In this document: positions 8,236 through 15,209 of the stretch, one piece after another
Layout of the letters: the number at the start of each line of letters is the position of its first letter
How positions within the stretch are numbered: position 1 is the first letter of the stretch
NCBI GenBank assembly: GCA_029968055.1
Contig: JASCNX010000001.1
Location: 1,550,001-1,614,000 of the forward strand
DNA: 64,000 bases
Source of the DNA: Xenophilus aerolatus
GTDB lineage: Bacteria > Pseudomonadota > Gammaproteobacteria > Burkholderiales > Burkholderiaceae_C
Reading direction: 5' to 3'
Translations under genes and position numbers: made by a program
Notes under the pieces: model-generated
What the model was told of the DNA's origin: nothing
What the model saw: only the letters and a program-made list of their open reading frames with translations
Database searches by the model: none

Positions 8236-9016
8236 GCGTGAGGGTGGCGCCCAAAGCGGGCTGGCGAAGCGCTTCGAGCAGCGCCTCGACCGGTTGAAAT
8301 CGGAAATCCAGTTCGGCCAGCAGCAGCGCCTGCATGTCCTGGCAGAACACGTCGAGCCAGGCGGTCGCAGGCGGCGCCGGCTCGCCGCGCGATCCGGCCT
8401 CGGCACCCGCCTCCGCCGCGGCGCTGCGCAGCCGCTTGAAATGGGCCTCCAGCGTGGCAGGCACCGTGGCCAGCAGGGTGCGCTCGCGCGCATCGAGCAC
8501 CTGGCTGAGCACGGCCTCGACCGCGGCCAGCCGCGCTGCCTGCGGCGAGCGCGCCGCGAGCCGCCCGCGCAGTCGCGCGCACAGCGCGTCGACACCGGCC
8601 TCCATCGCCTGCTGCCGCGTGAGATAGCGTTGGCGGTAGGGCGCGAAATCCGTCGCCGGCGGCGCCGGCGTCTCGCCGGGCAGCAGCTGGCGCGGCGCGC
8701 GGCCGGGCGCGGCACTGAGCACGTTGTCGTCGCGGATCGAGCGGGCCAGGGCCTGGCGCAGCGCAGCGCATTCGCGCGCGTCCGCATCGGCCGCCACCTG
8801 CCCCGTCCGCACTGCGCTCCGGGGGGCCTCGGTGGCGGGCGCATTGAGCACCGCCGACAGCGAGATCGCGTCCGTCCAGCCCAGCCACTGGCTCAGTCGC
8901 TCGACGAAGGGCAGCGGCGTCGCCGGCGCGGCAGCGGCGCGAGCGCCTTCGGCGTCGCGCAGCCGCCCGAGCAGGCGGATCAGCGGCGAATCGGCGAAAC
9001 CTGTGCGCGTTGCCAC
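8228..9016 (-). CDS. DUF3348-type protein, first gene of the motor cassette
   Basis: The 262-residue protein matches my memory of DUF3348, a family encoded immediately before DUF802. It has no signal peptide or membrane segment and looks helical. Recognisable blocks are DSPLIRLLGRL near the N-terminus, YRQRYLTRQQAMEAGVDALC in the middle, and DMQALLLAELDFRFQPVEAL at the C-terminus. The start is GTG at 9016 because it is preceded by AAGGA seven bases upstream, whereas longer versions of the frame run into the neighbouring promoter region. The stop codon lies inside the next gene's first codons (ATGCCTAG), so translation is probably coupled. Function is unknown. Confidence 0.78.
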   Translation of the reverse strand: MATRTGFADSPLIRLLGRLRDAEGARAAAAPATPLPFVERLSQWLGWTDAISLSAVLNAPATEAPRSAVRTGQVAADADARECAALRQALARSIRDDNVLSAAPGRAPRQLLPGETPAPPATDFAPYRQRYLTRQQAMEAGVDALCARLRGRLAARSPQAARLAAVEAVLSQVLDARERTLLATVPATLEAHFKRLRSAAAEAGAEAGSRGEPAPPATAWLDVFCQDMQALLLAELDFRFQPVEALLEALRQPALGATLTHA

Positions 9017-9039
9017 GTGAACGTCCTTGCTCCCGAGAG

Positions 9040-9062
9040 AAAAACCGGGCAGTTTAACTGCC
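9040..9062 (-). promoter_or_regulatory. Terminator-like hairpin in leader of the motor operon
   Basis: Read on the minus strand, GGCAGTT and AACTGCC form a seven-pair stem separated by a single base, followed by CGG and then five T residues. This lies only about 25 bases upstream of the GTG of the DUF3348 gene. It could be a weak intrinsic terminator or attenuator, or simply an operator palindrome. The one-base loop is too tight for the full stem to form, so the RNA reading is doubtful. Confidence 0.3.
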
Positions 9063-9167
9063 GGCCCTTCGTGAGCCCGGGTCCGGCGCCCGACCGAACG
9101 CCGCAGGAGCGATGAAGAATTTCGTGCATAGAATCCGCCTCCAGCGCCCGCCCAGCCTGCACAAACA

Positions 9168-9184
9168 GCTATCAATTCCGTAGC
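9168..9184. repeat. 17-bp extragenic palindrome, copy 1 (GCTATCAATTCCGTAGC)
   Basis: The sequence has arms GCTAT and GTAGC around a 7-base centre. Two more 17-base elements of the same design occur at 41034 and 53930. All three are intergenic. I recall similar GCTAT...ATAGC elements as abundant in Comamonadaceae genomes. Confidence 0.6.
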
Positions 9185-9203
9185 ATCCGATCCCTTGTCC
9201 ACC

Positions 9204-9593
9204 ATGCGCATCGACCACATTGCTCTCTGGACCGACGACCTCGCGCGATGCACCCGCTTCTACGTGCAGTACTTCGGCGCCCAGGCCGGTGCAGGCTACG
9301 TGAACGAGGCCAAGGGCTTTCGCTCCTGCTTCCTGAGCTTCGACGGCGGCGCGCGCATCGAAGCCATGAGCACCGACACCCTCGCGCCGCAACGTGCGGA
9401 GCCCGGCGCCCAGCGCATGGGCTGGACGCACCTGGCCATCGCGCTGGGTTCGGAAGCGGCGGTCGACGCCCTCACGGCCCGGCTGCGTGGCGACGGCTTT
9501 CCCGTGCTCGACGGCCCGCGCCGCACCGGCGACGGCTACTACGAGAGCGTGGTGCTCGACCCCGACGGCAACCGTGTCGAGATCACGGCCTGA
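9204..9593 (+). CDS. VOC family (glyoxalase/dioxygenase fold) protein
   Basis: The 129-residue protein has the paired beta-alpha-beta-beta-beta layout of the vicinal oxygen chelate superfamily. IDHIALWTDDLARCTRFYVQ starts module one with a metal-ligand His, GWTHLAIALG starts module two with a second His, and VVLDPDGNRVEI carries the terminal Glu ligand. These three ligands are typical of metal-binding VOC enzymes such as glyoxalase I or small-molecule thiol transferases. ATG at 9204 is preferred over an in-frame TTG nine bases earlier. The substrate is unknown. It is transcribed away from the motor cassette and is followed after 63 bases by the TfoX-like gene. Confidence 0.85.
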   Translation: MRIDHIALWTDDLARCTRFYVQYFGAQAGAGYVNEAKGFRSCFLSFDGGARIEAMSTDTLAPQRAEPGAQRMGWTHLAIALGSEAAVDALTARLRGDGFPVLDGPRRTGDGYYESVVLDPDGNRVEITA

Positions 9594-9656
9594 TTCCATG
9601 CGCAGGCGCCCGCTGCGCCCTGCCCCGGTGAGCGCGCCCACCGAAAGGAGCACCGC

Positions 9657-10103
9657 ATGAGCCAGTTCACCGATGCCTTGCCCGAACTCTTCGAGTCGCT
9701 CGGCCGCGTGACGATCAAGCGCATGTTCGGCGGAGCCGGCCTCTGGCATGACGGGCTGATGTGCGCGCTGGTCGTGCGCGACACGCTGTACCTCAAGACG
9801 GACGAAACGACGCGGCCCTTCTTCGATGCACTGGACCTGCCGGCATTCAGCTACGAGCGGGGCGGCAAGGTGATGGAAACCTCGTACCGCCAGCCGCCCG
9901 AGACAGTCTTCGAGGATCGGCAGGACGCCGCGCTCTGGGTGCGCCGCGCCTACGAGGCGGCCCTGCGCGCGGCCAATGCCAAGCCGGTGCGTGCCGCATC
10001 GCGCAAGCAGGCGCCGGCGAAGAAGAAGCCCTCACCATCCCGGCCCCCAGGCGCCGGAACGTCGACCGTACGGCCCGCGGCGCGCAAGGCCCCCAAACGC
10101 TGA
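9657..10103 (+). CDS. TfoX/Sxy N-terminal domain protein with basic tail
   Basis: Residues 1 to about 105 form a TfoX N-terminal domain: VTIKRMFGGAGLWHDGLMCA is the family core (K-x-M-F-G-G-x-G), followed by LYLKTDETTRPFF and the YRQPPE motif. The last 40 residues are rich in Lys, Arg, Pro and Ala, resembling a histone-H1-like or nucleic-acid-binding tail. In gammaproteobacteria TfoX/Sxy activates competence genes together with CRP; single-domain homologs such as this one are of unknown role. A strong Shine-Dalgarno (AAAGGAG) lies seven bases before the ATG. Confidence 0.85.
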   Translation: MSQFTDALPELFESLGRVTIKRMFGGAGLWHDGLMCALVVRDTLYLKTDETTRPFFDALDLPAFSYERGGKVMETSYRQPPETVFEDRQDAALWVRRAYEAALRAANAKPVRAASRKQAPAKKKPSPSRPPGAGTSTVRPAARKAPKR

Positions 10104-10148
10104 GCGGGCCGGCGGCGCCCCAGCGACCGACGGCGCGCGGCACCCGGC

Positions 10149-11243
10149 TCAAAACAGGCTGCCCTGCCCCTGCGCGCCCGGCGGGCGGAAGGCCGTGAGG
10201 TCGTGCGCGATGCGCTCTCGGTTGAAGCCCAGGCGCTGCACCGTCTTCGCGAAACGCTGGCCGATCAGCTCGGACCACAGGCCGCTGCCCTTCATGCGGG
10301 TGGCGAAGTCGGCGTCGTAGTCCTTGCCGCCGCGCATCTCGCGGATGCGGGCCATGATGCGCGGCGCGCGTTGCGGGTAGTGCAGTTCGAGCCATTCCTT
10401 GAACAGCGGCGCCACCTCCCAGGGCAGGCGGATCACCGTGTAGAAGGCCGAGCGCGCGCCCGCCTCCCAGGCGGCCTCGAGCACCTGCTCCATGTCTTCG
10501 GTGACGAAGGGGATCTGCGGCGCCACGCTCACGCCCACCGGCACGCCCGCGTCGGCCAGGGTGCGGATGGTGCGCAGCCGGCGGTGCGGCGCGGCGGCGC
10601 GCGGCTCCAGCTTGCGGGCCAGGTCGGCGTCGAGCGTGGTCACGGTCACGTACACCGCCGCCAGGCGTTGGGCCGCCATCGGCGCGATGAGGTCCAGGTC
10701 GCGTTCGACGGCGCTGGACTTGGTCACCAGCGCGAAGGGGTGCCGCGCCTCCTGCAGCACCTCGATCACGGCGCGCGTGAGCCTCAGTTCGCGCTCGATC
10801 GGCTGGTAGCAGTCGGTGGCCGTACCGATCGCGATCTCGGCCGGCCGGTAGGCACGCTGGCCGATCTCACGGCGCAACACCTCGGCGACGTTGCGCTTGG
10901 CGATGAGCTTGGTCTCGAAGTCCAGGCCCGGCGACAGGTTGAGGTAGCTGTGCGTGGGCCGCGCGAAGCAGTAGATGCAGCCGTGCTCGCAGCCGCGGTA
11001 GGGATTGAGCGAGCGCTCGAAGGGAATGTCGGGCGAATCGTTGTGGCTCAGCACCGACTTCACGTCCTCGAAGCGCACCTCCGTCTGCAGCGGGACGGCC
11101 TCCGACGCGCCTTGCGCCTCGTCGTCCAGCGTGCCCCAGCCGTCGTCGAAGTCGTCGCGCACGTCCTTCTCGAACCGGTGCGCGAGCCGCGAGGCCGCGC
11201 CGCGGCCCTTGATCGCGTGCAGTGGGATATGGGCGTCGGCCAT
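10149..11243 (-). CDS. PA0069/Rv2578c-type radical SAM protein
   Basis: The 364-residue protein binds a [4Fe-4S] cluster through Cys85, Cys89 and Cys92 (CEHGCIYC, the C-x3-C-x2-C radical SAM motif), which generates a 5'-deoxyadenosyl radical from S-adenosylmethionine. Flanking blocks SLNPYRGCEHGCIYCFARPT and IAIGTATDCYQPIERELRLT are characteristic of the PA0069-like, SplB-related family. The reaction is not established. ATG at 11243 is chosen because a LexA-like box lies immediately upstream; an in-frame ATG at 11300 would place that box inside the coding region. It is transcribed divergently from the GbsR-type regulator. Confidence 0.88.
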   Translation of the reverse strand: MADAHIPLHAIKGRGAASRLAHRFEKDVRDDFDDGWGTLDDEAQGASEAVPLQTEVRFEDVKSVLSHNDSPDIPFERSLNPYRGCEHGCIYCFARPTHSYLNLSPGLDFETKLIAKRNVAEVLRREIGQRAYRPAEIAIGTATDCYQPIERELRLTRAVIEVLQEARHPFALVTKSSAVERDLDLIAPMAAQRLAAVYVTVTTLDADLARKLEPRAAAPHRRLRTIRTLADAGVPVGVSVAPQIPFVTEDMEQVLEAAWEAGARSAFYTVIRLPWEVAPLFKEWLELHYPQRAPRIMARIREMRGGKDYDADFATRMKGSGLWSELIGQRFAKTVQRLGFNRERIAHDLTAFRPPGAQGQGSLF

Positions 11244-11248
11244 GAAAA

Positions 11249-11268
11249 TACTGTACATAAAAACAGTC
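11249..11268 (-). promoter_or_regulatory. LexA (SOS) box upstream of radical SAM gene
   Basis: TACTGTACATAAAAACAGTC contains a perfect CTGT-N8-ACAG core and matches 16 of 20 positions of the E. coli LexA consensus TACTGTATATATATACAGTA. It ends five bases before the radical SAM start codon, so LexA bound here would block its promoter or early transcript. The box lies about 90 bases from the divergent regulator gene. Confidence 0.75.
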
Positions 11269-11312
11269 TTCGATCGCCGCAATTTTTTCGATCCAAACAT
11301 CCCCAGCCACTA

Positions 11313-11341
11313 ATTTCTTTATTGACAGAAATTTCGGAAAA
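11313..11341 (+). promoter_or_regulatory. Promoter/operator element 1 of the GbsR-type regulon
   Basis: ATTTCTTTATTGACAGAAATTTCGGAAAA is 24/29 identical to the element at 11978-12006 upstream of the DCC-protein operon. It contains TTGACA (11322-11327), which with TAAGCT at 11344 (16-base spacing) makes a plausible sigma70 promoter, and the palindrome GAAATTTC, which looks like the core of an operator. The regulator's own start codon is only 16 bases downstream, so the message would have a very short leader. Confidence 0.6.
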
Positions 11342-11356
11342 GCTAAGCTACAGGCC

Positions 11357-11953
11357 ATGGAACTGACCGATCTGCAACGCAAATTCGTGCTGCACTGGGG
11401 CGAGATGGGCTCGATGTGGGGCGTCAACCGTACCGTGTCGCAGATCCACGCCCTGCTCTTCGTGCACGGCAAGCCCCTGCATGCCGAAGAACTGTCGGAA
11501 ACGCTCAACGTCGCCCGCTCCAACGTGAGCAACAGCCTGAAGGAACTGCAGGCCTGGAACCTGGTGCGCGTGACGCACATGCTGGGCGACCGGCGCGACT
11601 ACTTCGAGACCAGCGTCGACGTGTGGGAGCTGTTCCGCACCGTCGTGCGCGAGCGCAAGGAGCGCGAGTTCGACCCCACCACCCGCATGCTGCGCGAGAT
11701 CGTGGCCCACCCCGACTTCGCCCGCGAGCCGGCCGACGCGCAGGACCGCATCCGCGCCACGATGGAACTCATGGCCAAGCTGGGTGCGTGGGCCGACGAG
11801 ATGCTGCGCCTGTCGCCCAGCACGCTCGACAAGGTGCTCAGCCTGGGCGCGAGCGTGCAGCGCTTCGTGCGGGGCGACGCGGCGGCGGCACCTGCGGCCA
11901 CGCGCAAGCGCAGCGAAGACGACCACCTGCAAGGTGGACTGCCGATGATCTGA
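11357..11953 (+). CDS. GbsR/MarR family transcriptional regulator
   Basis: The 198-residue protein has a winged-helix domain of the GbsR branch of MarR: VNRTVSQIHALLFVHGKPL, then the recognition helix ETLNVARSNVSNSLKELQ, and the wing GDRRDYFETSVDVWEL. GbsR itself is a choline-responsive repressor in Bacillus; the ligand here is unknown. It precedes a four-gene operon and shares its 29-bp upstream element with that operon, which suggests that it regulates both itself and the operon. Its transcript may end at the short T-run at 11962-11968, though there is no clear hairpin. Confidence 0.88.
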   Translation: MELTDLQRKFVLHWGEMGSMWGVNRTVSQIHALLFVHGKPLHAEELSETLNVARSNVSNSLKELQAWNLVRVTHMLGDRRDYFETSVDVWELFRTVVRERKEREFDPTTRMLREIVAHPDFAREPADAQDRIRATMELMAKLGAWADEMLRLSPSTLDKVLSLGASVQRFVRGDAAAAPAATRKRSEDDHLQGGLPMI

Positions 11954-11977
11954 GCACAGCCCTTTTTTTGCTCCGTT

Positions 11978-12006
11978 ATTTCTGTTTTGACTGAAATTTC
12001 GAAAGA
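11978..12006 (+). promoter_or_regulatory. Promoter/operator element 2 of the GbsR-type regulon
   Basis: ATTTCTGTTTTGACTGAAATTTCGAAAGA repeats the element upstream of the regulator (24/29 identical), including TTGAC and the GAAATTTC palindrome. Here the start codon of the DCC gene is just seven bases downstream, so a -10 at normal spacing would overlap the ATG. This element may therefore act as an operator with the real promoter elsewhere, or the message may be leaderless. Confidence 0.55.
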
Positions 12007-12013
12007 CACGATC

Positions 12014-12487
12014 ATGAATATCCACCTCACTTCGGCCTACCCCGTCACGCTCTACTACGACGGCAGTTGCCGCCTGTGCAGCGGCGAGATCCGCAACCTG
12101 ATGGCCCGCGACACCGCCGGCCGCCTGGCCTTCGTGGACTGCTCACCGGAAGGCTTCGTCGGCGGCCCGGCGCCTCGCGCCGCGTTGATGGACGCGATCC
12201 ACGCGGTCGATGCGGCGGGCCGCGTGTACACCGGTGTCGAGACCTTTCGCGTGGCCTATGCGGCGGTCGGCCTGCCGGTGGTCAGCACCTTGCTGGGCCT
12301 GCCGGGCCTCTCGCATGCCGCCGCCCGGGCGTACCCGGTGCTCGTGCGCCACCGCCACCGGCTGCCCGCCTGGCTGATCGAGCCCTTCCTCGACCGCGCA
12401 GCGCGTCGCGCCGCGGTGCGCAGCGCCAACTGCCGCGACGGCGCCTGCGCCCTGCCTGAACGGGCGCAGCGCGAAGGGGGGCTGTGA
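12014..12487 (+). CDS. DCC family thiol-disulfide oxidoreductase-like protein (DUF393)
   Basis: The 157-residue protein belongs to the DCC family, named for the motif seen here as YYDGSCRLCSGEI (D-G-x-C-x-x-C). The two Cys form a thioredoxin-like redox centre. LAFVDCSPEG and GVETFRVAYAAVGLP match the rest of the family. A C-terminal CRDGAC pair adds two more Cys. ATG at 12014 is preferred to the in-frame TTG at 11987, which lies inside the operator. Its stop overlaps the next start (TGATG). The partner reductase is not known. Confidence 0.85.
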   Translation: MNIHLTSAYPVTLYYDGSCRLCSGEIRNLMARDTAGRLAFVDCSPEGFVGGPAPRAALMDAIHAVDAAGRVYTGVETFRVAYAAVGLPVVSTLLGLPGLSHAAARAYPVLVRHRHRLPAWLIEPFLDRAARRAAVRSANCRDGACALPERAQREGGL

Positions 12488-13386
12488 TGCGCATCCTCCT
12501 GTGCGGCGCCAGCGGATTCATCGGCCGGGAGATCGCCGTCGCCCTTCAGCGGGCGGGCCACACGGTGCTGTCGCGCAGCCGCCGCAGCACGCCACCGCTG
12601 GATTTCGCCCATGCCACCTCGGCCGCCGAGTGGGCGCCGCATCTCGCGGGCGTCGATGCGGTCGTCAACGCGGCCGGCGTGCTGCGTGACTCGGCCAGCG
12701 CGCCCATCGAGGCGGTCCATGCGACGGCGCCGGTCGCGCTCTTCGAGGCCTGCGCCAGCGCCGGCGTGCGCCGCGTGGTGCAGATCTCGGCCCTGGGCAT
12801 CGACGGCAACGACACCCGCTACGCCCAGACCAAGCGTGCGGCCGATGCGCACCTCCTGCATCTCACCCAGGCCGGCAGGCTCGACGGCCTCGTGCTGCGG
12901 CCCAGCCTGGTCTTCGGCGTGGGCGGCGCGAGCAGCCGGCTCTTCCACGCGCTGTCGCACCTGCCCTGGCTGCTGCTGCCCCGTCCGGTGATGCAGGCGC
13001 GCGTGCAGCCCATGGCAGTGGCCGAACTGGCCGAGGCGGTCGCGGCGTTGGTCGCCACCCCGCAGCAGCGCGGCCTGCTCGAACTCGGCGGTCCGCAAGC
13101 ACTGACCCTGGCCGACTTCATCGGCAGCCTGCGTGCCCAGCGTGGCGATCCGCCGGCACGCAGGCTGGCCTTGCCCAGCTGGGCCACGCGCCTGAGCGCA
13201 CGCATCGGCGACCACCTGCCCGGATCGCCGTGGTGCCGCGAGACGCTCGCCCTGCTCGCCACCGACAACGTGGCGGCGCCGGCAACGCTGTCCGCCTTGC
13301 TGGGTCGCCCCGCCACGCCGCCCGGCGCCCTGCTCGCCACGCTGGCACCCACGCACTTGGCCCGCCCGCCGGTGACCGCGCAATGA
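12487..13386 (+). CDS. NAD(P)-dependent epimerase/SDR-type oxidoreductase
   Basis: The 299-residue protein has the N-terminal NAD(P)-binding motif MRILLCGASGFIGREIA (G-x-x-G-x-x-G) of atypical/extended SDR proteins. AGVDAVVNAAGVLRD and VQISALGIDG correspond to the NAG and active-site-strand regions. The usual YxxxK is seen only as YAQTKRAAD, with Tyr and Lys in place. It resembles the NDUFA9-like/complex-I-associated type SDR that binds NAD(P)H without a defined reaction. It overlaps both neighbours by a few bases, so it is firmly in the operon. The substrate is unknown. Confidence 0.82.
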   Translation: MRILLCGASGFIGREIAVALQRAGHTVLSRSRRSTPPLDFAHATSAAEWAPHLAGVDAVVNAAGVLRDSASAPIEAVHATAPVALFEACASAGVRRVVQISALGIDGNDTRYAQTKRAADAHLLHLTQAGRLDGLVLRPSLVFGVGGASSRLFHALSHLPWLLLPRPVMQARVQPMAVAELAEAVAALVATPQQRGLLELGGPQALTLADFIGSLRAQRGDPPARRLALPSWATRLSARIGDHLPGSPWCRETLALLATDNVAAPATLSALLGRPATPPGALLATLAPTHLARPPVTAQ

Positions 13387-13760
13387 CTTCCACCACCCGC
13401 CCGCTGCGGCTGAGCCTGGTGACCGTGTGGCTGGGCACGGCGCTGGTCAGTGCCATCGAGGCCCGGGGACAGGGCGCCGCGCTGCTGCGCGCGGCCGGCA
13501 TCACCGACGGCCCGACGCAGCAACTGCTGGTGTGGGGCGGCGTGGCCGCCGACGCGGCCGTGGGTCTGGCGTTGTGGCTGCGCCCGGGCCGCGCGAGCTA
13601 TGCCGTAGCGCTGGTGCTGATGGCGCTGATGACGGCCATAGCCACCGCTCTGCACCCCACCCTGTGGCTCGACCCGCTGGGTCCGCTGCTCAAGAACATT
13701 CCCATCGCCGCGCTGCTGGGGCACCTGCTGCGCGACGAGGCACCCAGGAGCGCGCTGTGA
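13383..13760 (+). CDS. DoxX-like membrane protein
   Basis: The 125-residue protein contains four hydrophobic segments (about residues 9-27, 44-60, 68-87 and 97-115), the layout of DoxX-like proteins. LSLVTVWLGTALVSAIEARG at the N-terminus and DPLGPLLKNIPIAALLGHLL near the C-terminus are the recognisable blocks. DoxX proteins are linked to quinone and thiol redox chemistry in the inner membrane, but no precise role is established for this branch. It overlaps the SDR stop (ATGA) and the DUF2269 start. Confidence 0.75.
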   Translation: MTSTTRPLRLSLVTVWLGTALVSAIEARGQGAALLRAAGITDGPTQQLLVWGGVAADAAVGLALWLRPGRASYAVALVLMALMTAIATALHPTLWLDPLGPLLKNIPIAALLGHLLRDEAPRSAL

Positions 13761-14236
13761 ACACCTACCTGCTGCTCAAGACCCTGCACATCCTCTCTAG
13801 CGTGCTGCTGGTGGGCACCGGCTTCGGGTCGGCCTTCTACCTCTTCTTCGCCAACCGGAGTTCGGACGTGCGCGCACAGGCGGTCGTGAGCCGGCTGGTC
13901 GTGCACGCCGACCTGTGGTTCACCACCCCGGCCGCCATCGTGCAGCCGGTCAGCGGCATCGCGCTGGCGCACATGGCGGGCTGGCCGCTCACCACGCCCT
14001 GGCTCGCGCTGTCGCTCGGGCTGTACGTGCTGGCCGGTGCGTGCTGGCTGCCAGTGCTGGGCCTGCAGCTGCGCATGGCTCGCCTGGCGCAGCAGGCGGC
14101 CGACACCTGGGGCGCACTGCCGGGCGAGTACCTGCGGCTGGCCCGCTGGTGGGAAGGGCTGGGCTACCCGGCCTTCGCCGCGATGCTCGCCGTGTACTGG
14201 CTCATGGTGAACAAGCCGGCGTTGTGGACGCAATGA
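13757..14236 (+). CDS. DUF2269 family membrane protein
   Basis: The 159-residue protein starts at a GTG that overlaps the DoxX stop (GTGA). It has four membrane segments. LLLKTLHILSSVLLVGTGFG at the N-terminus places a His in the first helix, which together with HADLWFTTPAA and the C-terminal YWLMVNKPAL block matches DUF2269. His residues in the membrane helices could bind haem or a metal, but this is inference. It closes the GbsR-controlled operon: DCC thiol protein, SDR, DoxX-like and DUF2269. Confidence 0.75.
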   Translation: MNTYLLLKTLHILSSVLLVGTGFGSAFYLFFANRSSDVRAQAVVSRLVVHADLWFTTPAAIVQPVSGIALAHMAGWPLTTPWLALSLGLYVLAGACWLPVLGLQLRMARLAQQAADTWGALPGEYLRLARWWEGLGYPAFAAMLAVYWLMVNKPALWTQ

Positions 14237-14302
14237 ACGCGTGGTTCGAGGGAGGTCGACCGACGGCGCGCCAGCTGCACGGGCGCGCGGCCGGCGCGCG
14301 CC

Positions 14303-15100
14303 TTACTTGCCCACGAGCTGCGTGAGCCGGTCCGCCTCGAAGCCGCTCTCGCGCGCCGCCTCGGCCGGCACGCAGTCGCCGCTCGGCACGCGCACCCGCT
14401 CCGACAGCGCCTCCAGCGCCTGCCACAGCAGCGCGATCTGCTGCTCCTGGTTGGCGGCGTTGTCGATCAGGCCGCGCATGGCCTGGCTGAGCGGGTCGTC
14501 GTCGGGCGTGATGCCGTAGGCCGAGAAGCGCGGGGCGGCCATCGCGGCGTCGCCGGCATGCGCCGCGTCGCCCTGCGCGTCCACCTTCGGCAGGATGATC
14601 CGCGCCGGGATGCCGACCGCCGTGGCGCCCGCGGGCACCGGCTTGATGACCACCGCGTTGGAGCCGATCTTGGCCCCGTCGCCCACGGTGAACCCACCCA
14701 GCACCTTGGCGCCCGCGCTCACCACCACGTCGCGGCCCAGCGTCGGGTGCCGCTTGCTGCCCTTGTAGAGCGAGGTGCCGCCGAGCGTCACGCCTTGGTA
14801 GATGGTGCAGCCGTCGCCGATCTCGGCCGTCTCGCCCACCACCACGCCCATGGCGTGGTCGAAGAAGACGCGTTCGCCCACCTTGGCGCCGGGGTGGATC
14901 TCGATGCCCGTGAGCCAGCGCGAAGCCTGCGAGATCGCCCGTCCCACCCAGCGCAGCCGGTGCGTCCAGCACCAGTGCGCCGCCCGGTGCAGGACCACCG
15001 CATGCAGGCCGGGATAGAGCGTGAGCACCTCCCAGGCGCTGCGTGCAGCCGGGTCCCGCTCGAGGATGCAGCGGATGTCGGAGCGCAGGCGGCTGAACAT
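14303..15100 (-). CDS. cysE: Serine O-acetyltransferase
   Basis: The 265-residue enzyme transfers acetyl from acetyl-CoA to L-serine, the first step of cysteine synthesis. The N-terminal helical domain includes [20 protein letters not shown]. The left-handed beta-helix made of hexapeptide repeats follows, with the catalytic-site blocks [20 protein letters not shown] and [20 protein letters not shown]. The C-terminal about 85 residues go beyond the beta-helix and are not part of the classical E. coli CysE tail, so the Cys-feedback peptide is not obvious. ATG at 15100 is the start typical for the family; the frame extends upstream without support. Confidence 0.92.
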   Translation of the reverse strand: MFSRLRSDIRCILERDPAARSAWEVLTLYPGLHAVVLHRAAHWCWTHRLRWVGRAISQASRWLTGIEIHPGAKVGERVFFDHAMGVVVGETAEIGDGCTIYQGVTLGGTSLYKGSKRHPTLGRDVVVSAGAKVLGGFTVGDGAKIGSNAVVIKPVPAGATAVGIPARIILPKVDAQGDAAHAGDAAMAAPRFSAYGITPDDDPLSQAMRGLIDNAANQEQQIALLWQALEALSERVRVPSGDCVPAEAARESGFEADRLTQLVGK

Positions 15101-15209
15101 GATGGATGTTCTGGCTATGAGCAAATGGGCTGGCGAGTCTAAGGGCGGGTGCACGGGGCCTTCTGCCGCCCGCACGGGAGACCTTGCTGGCGGTGCGCCC
15201 GTTCGTCGC

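Noticed and set aside
6283-8241. A 652-codon open frame on the plus strand
   Set aside because: It is antisense to the DUF802 gene and reads as Arg/Gly/Leu/His-rich noise without any domain.
5824-8844. Extending the DUF802 protein to a 1006-residue form
   Set aside because: The extra N-terminal part is Arg/Pro-rich and overlaps the DUF3348 gene in another frame; the membrane domain begins at the ATG at 8235.
4546-9016. Labelling the motor cassette as a Zorya defence system
   Set aside because: Only the MotA/MotB-like pair resembles ZorA/ZorB. No ZorC, helicase ZorD or HNH ZorE is present, and the flanking genes (gnd, VOC, TfoX) are not defence genes.
11954-11977. Rho-independent terminator after the GbsR-type gene
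   Set aside because: There is a run of seven T residues but no stem of useful length before it.
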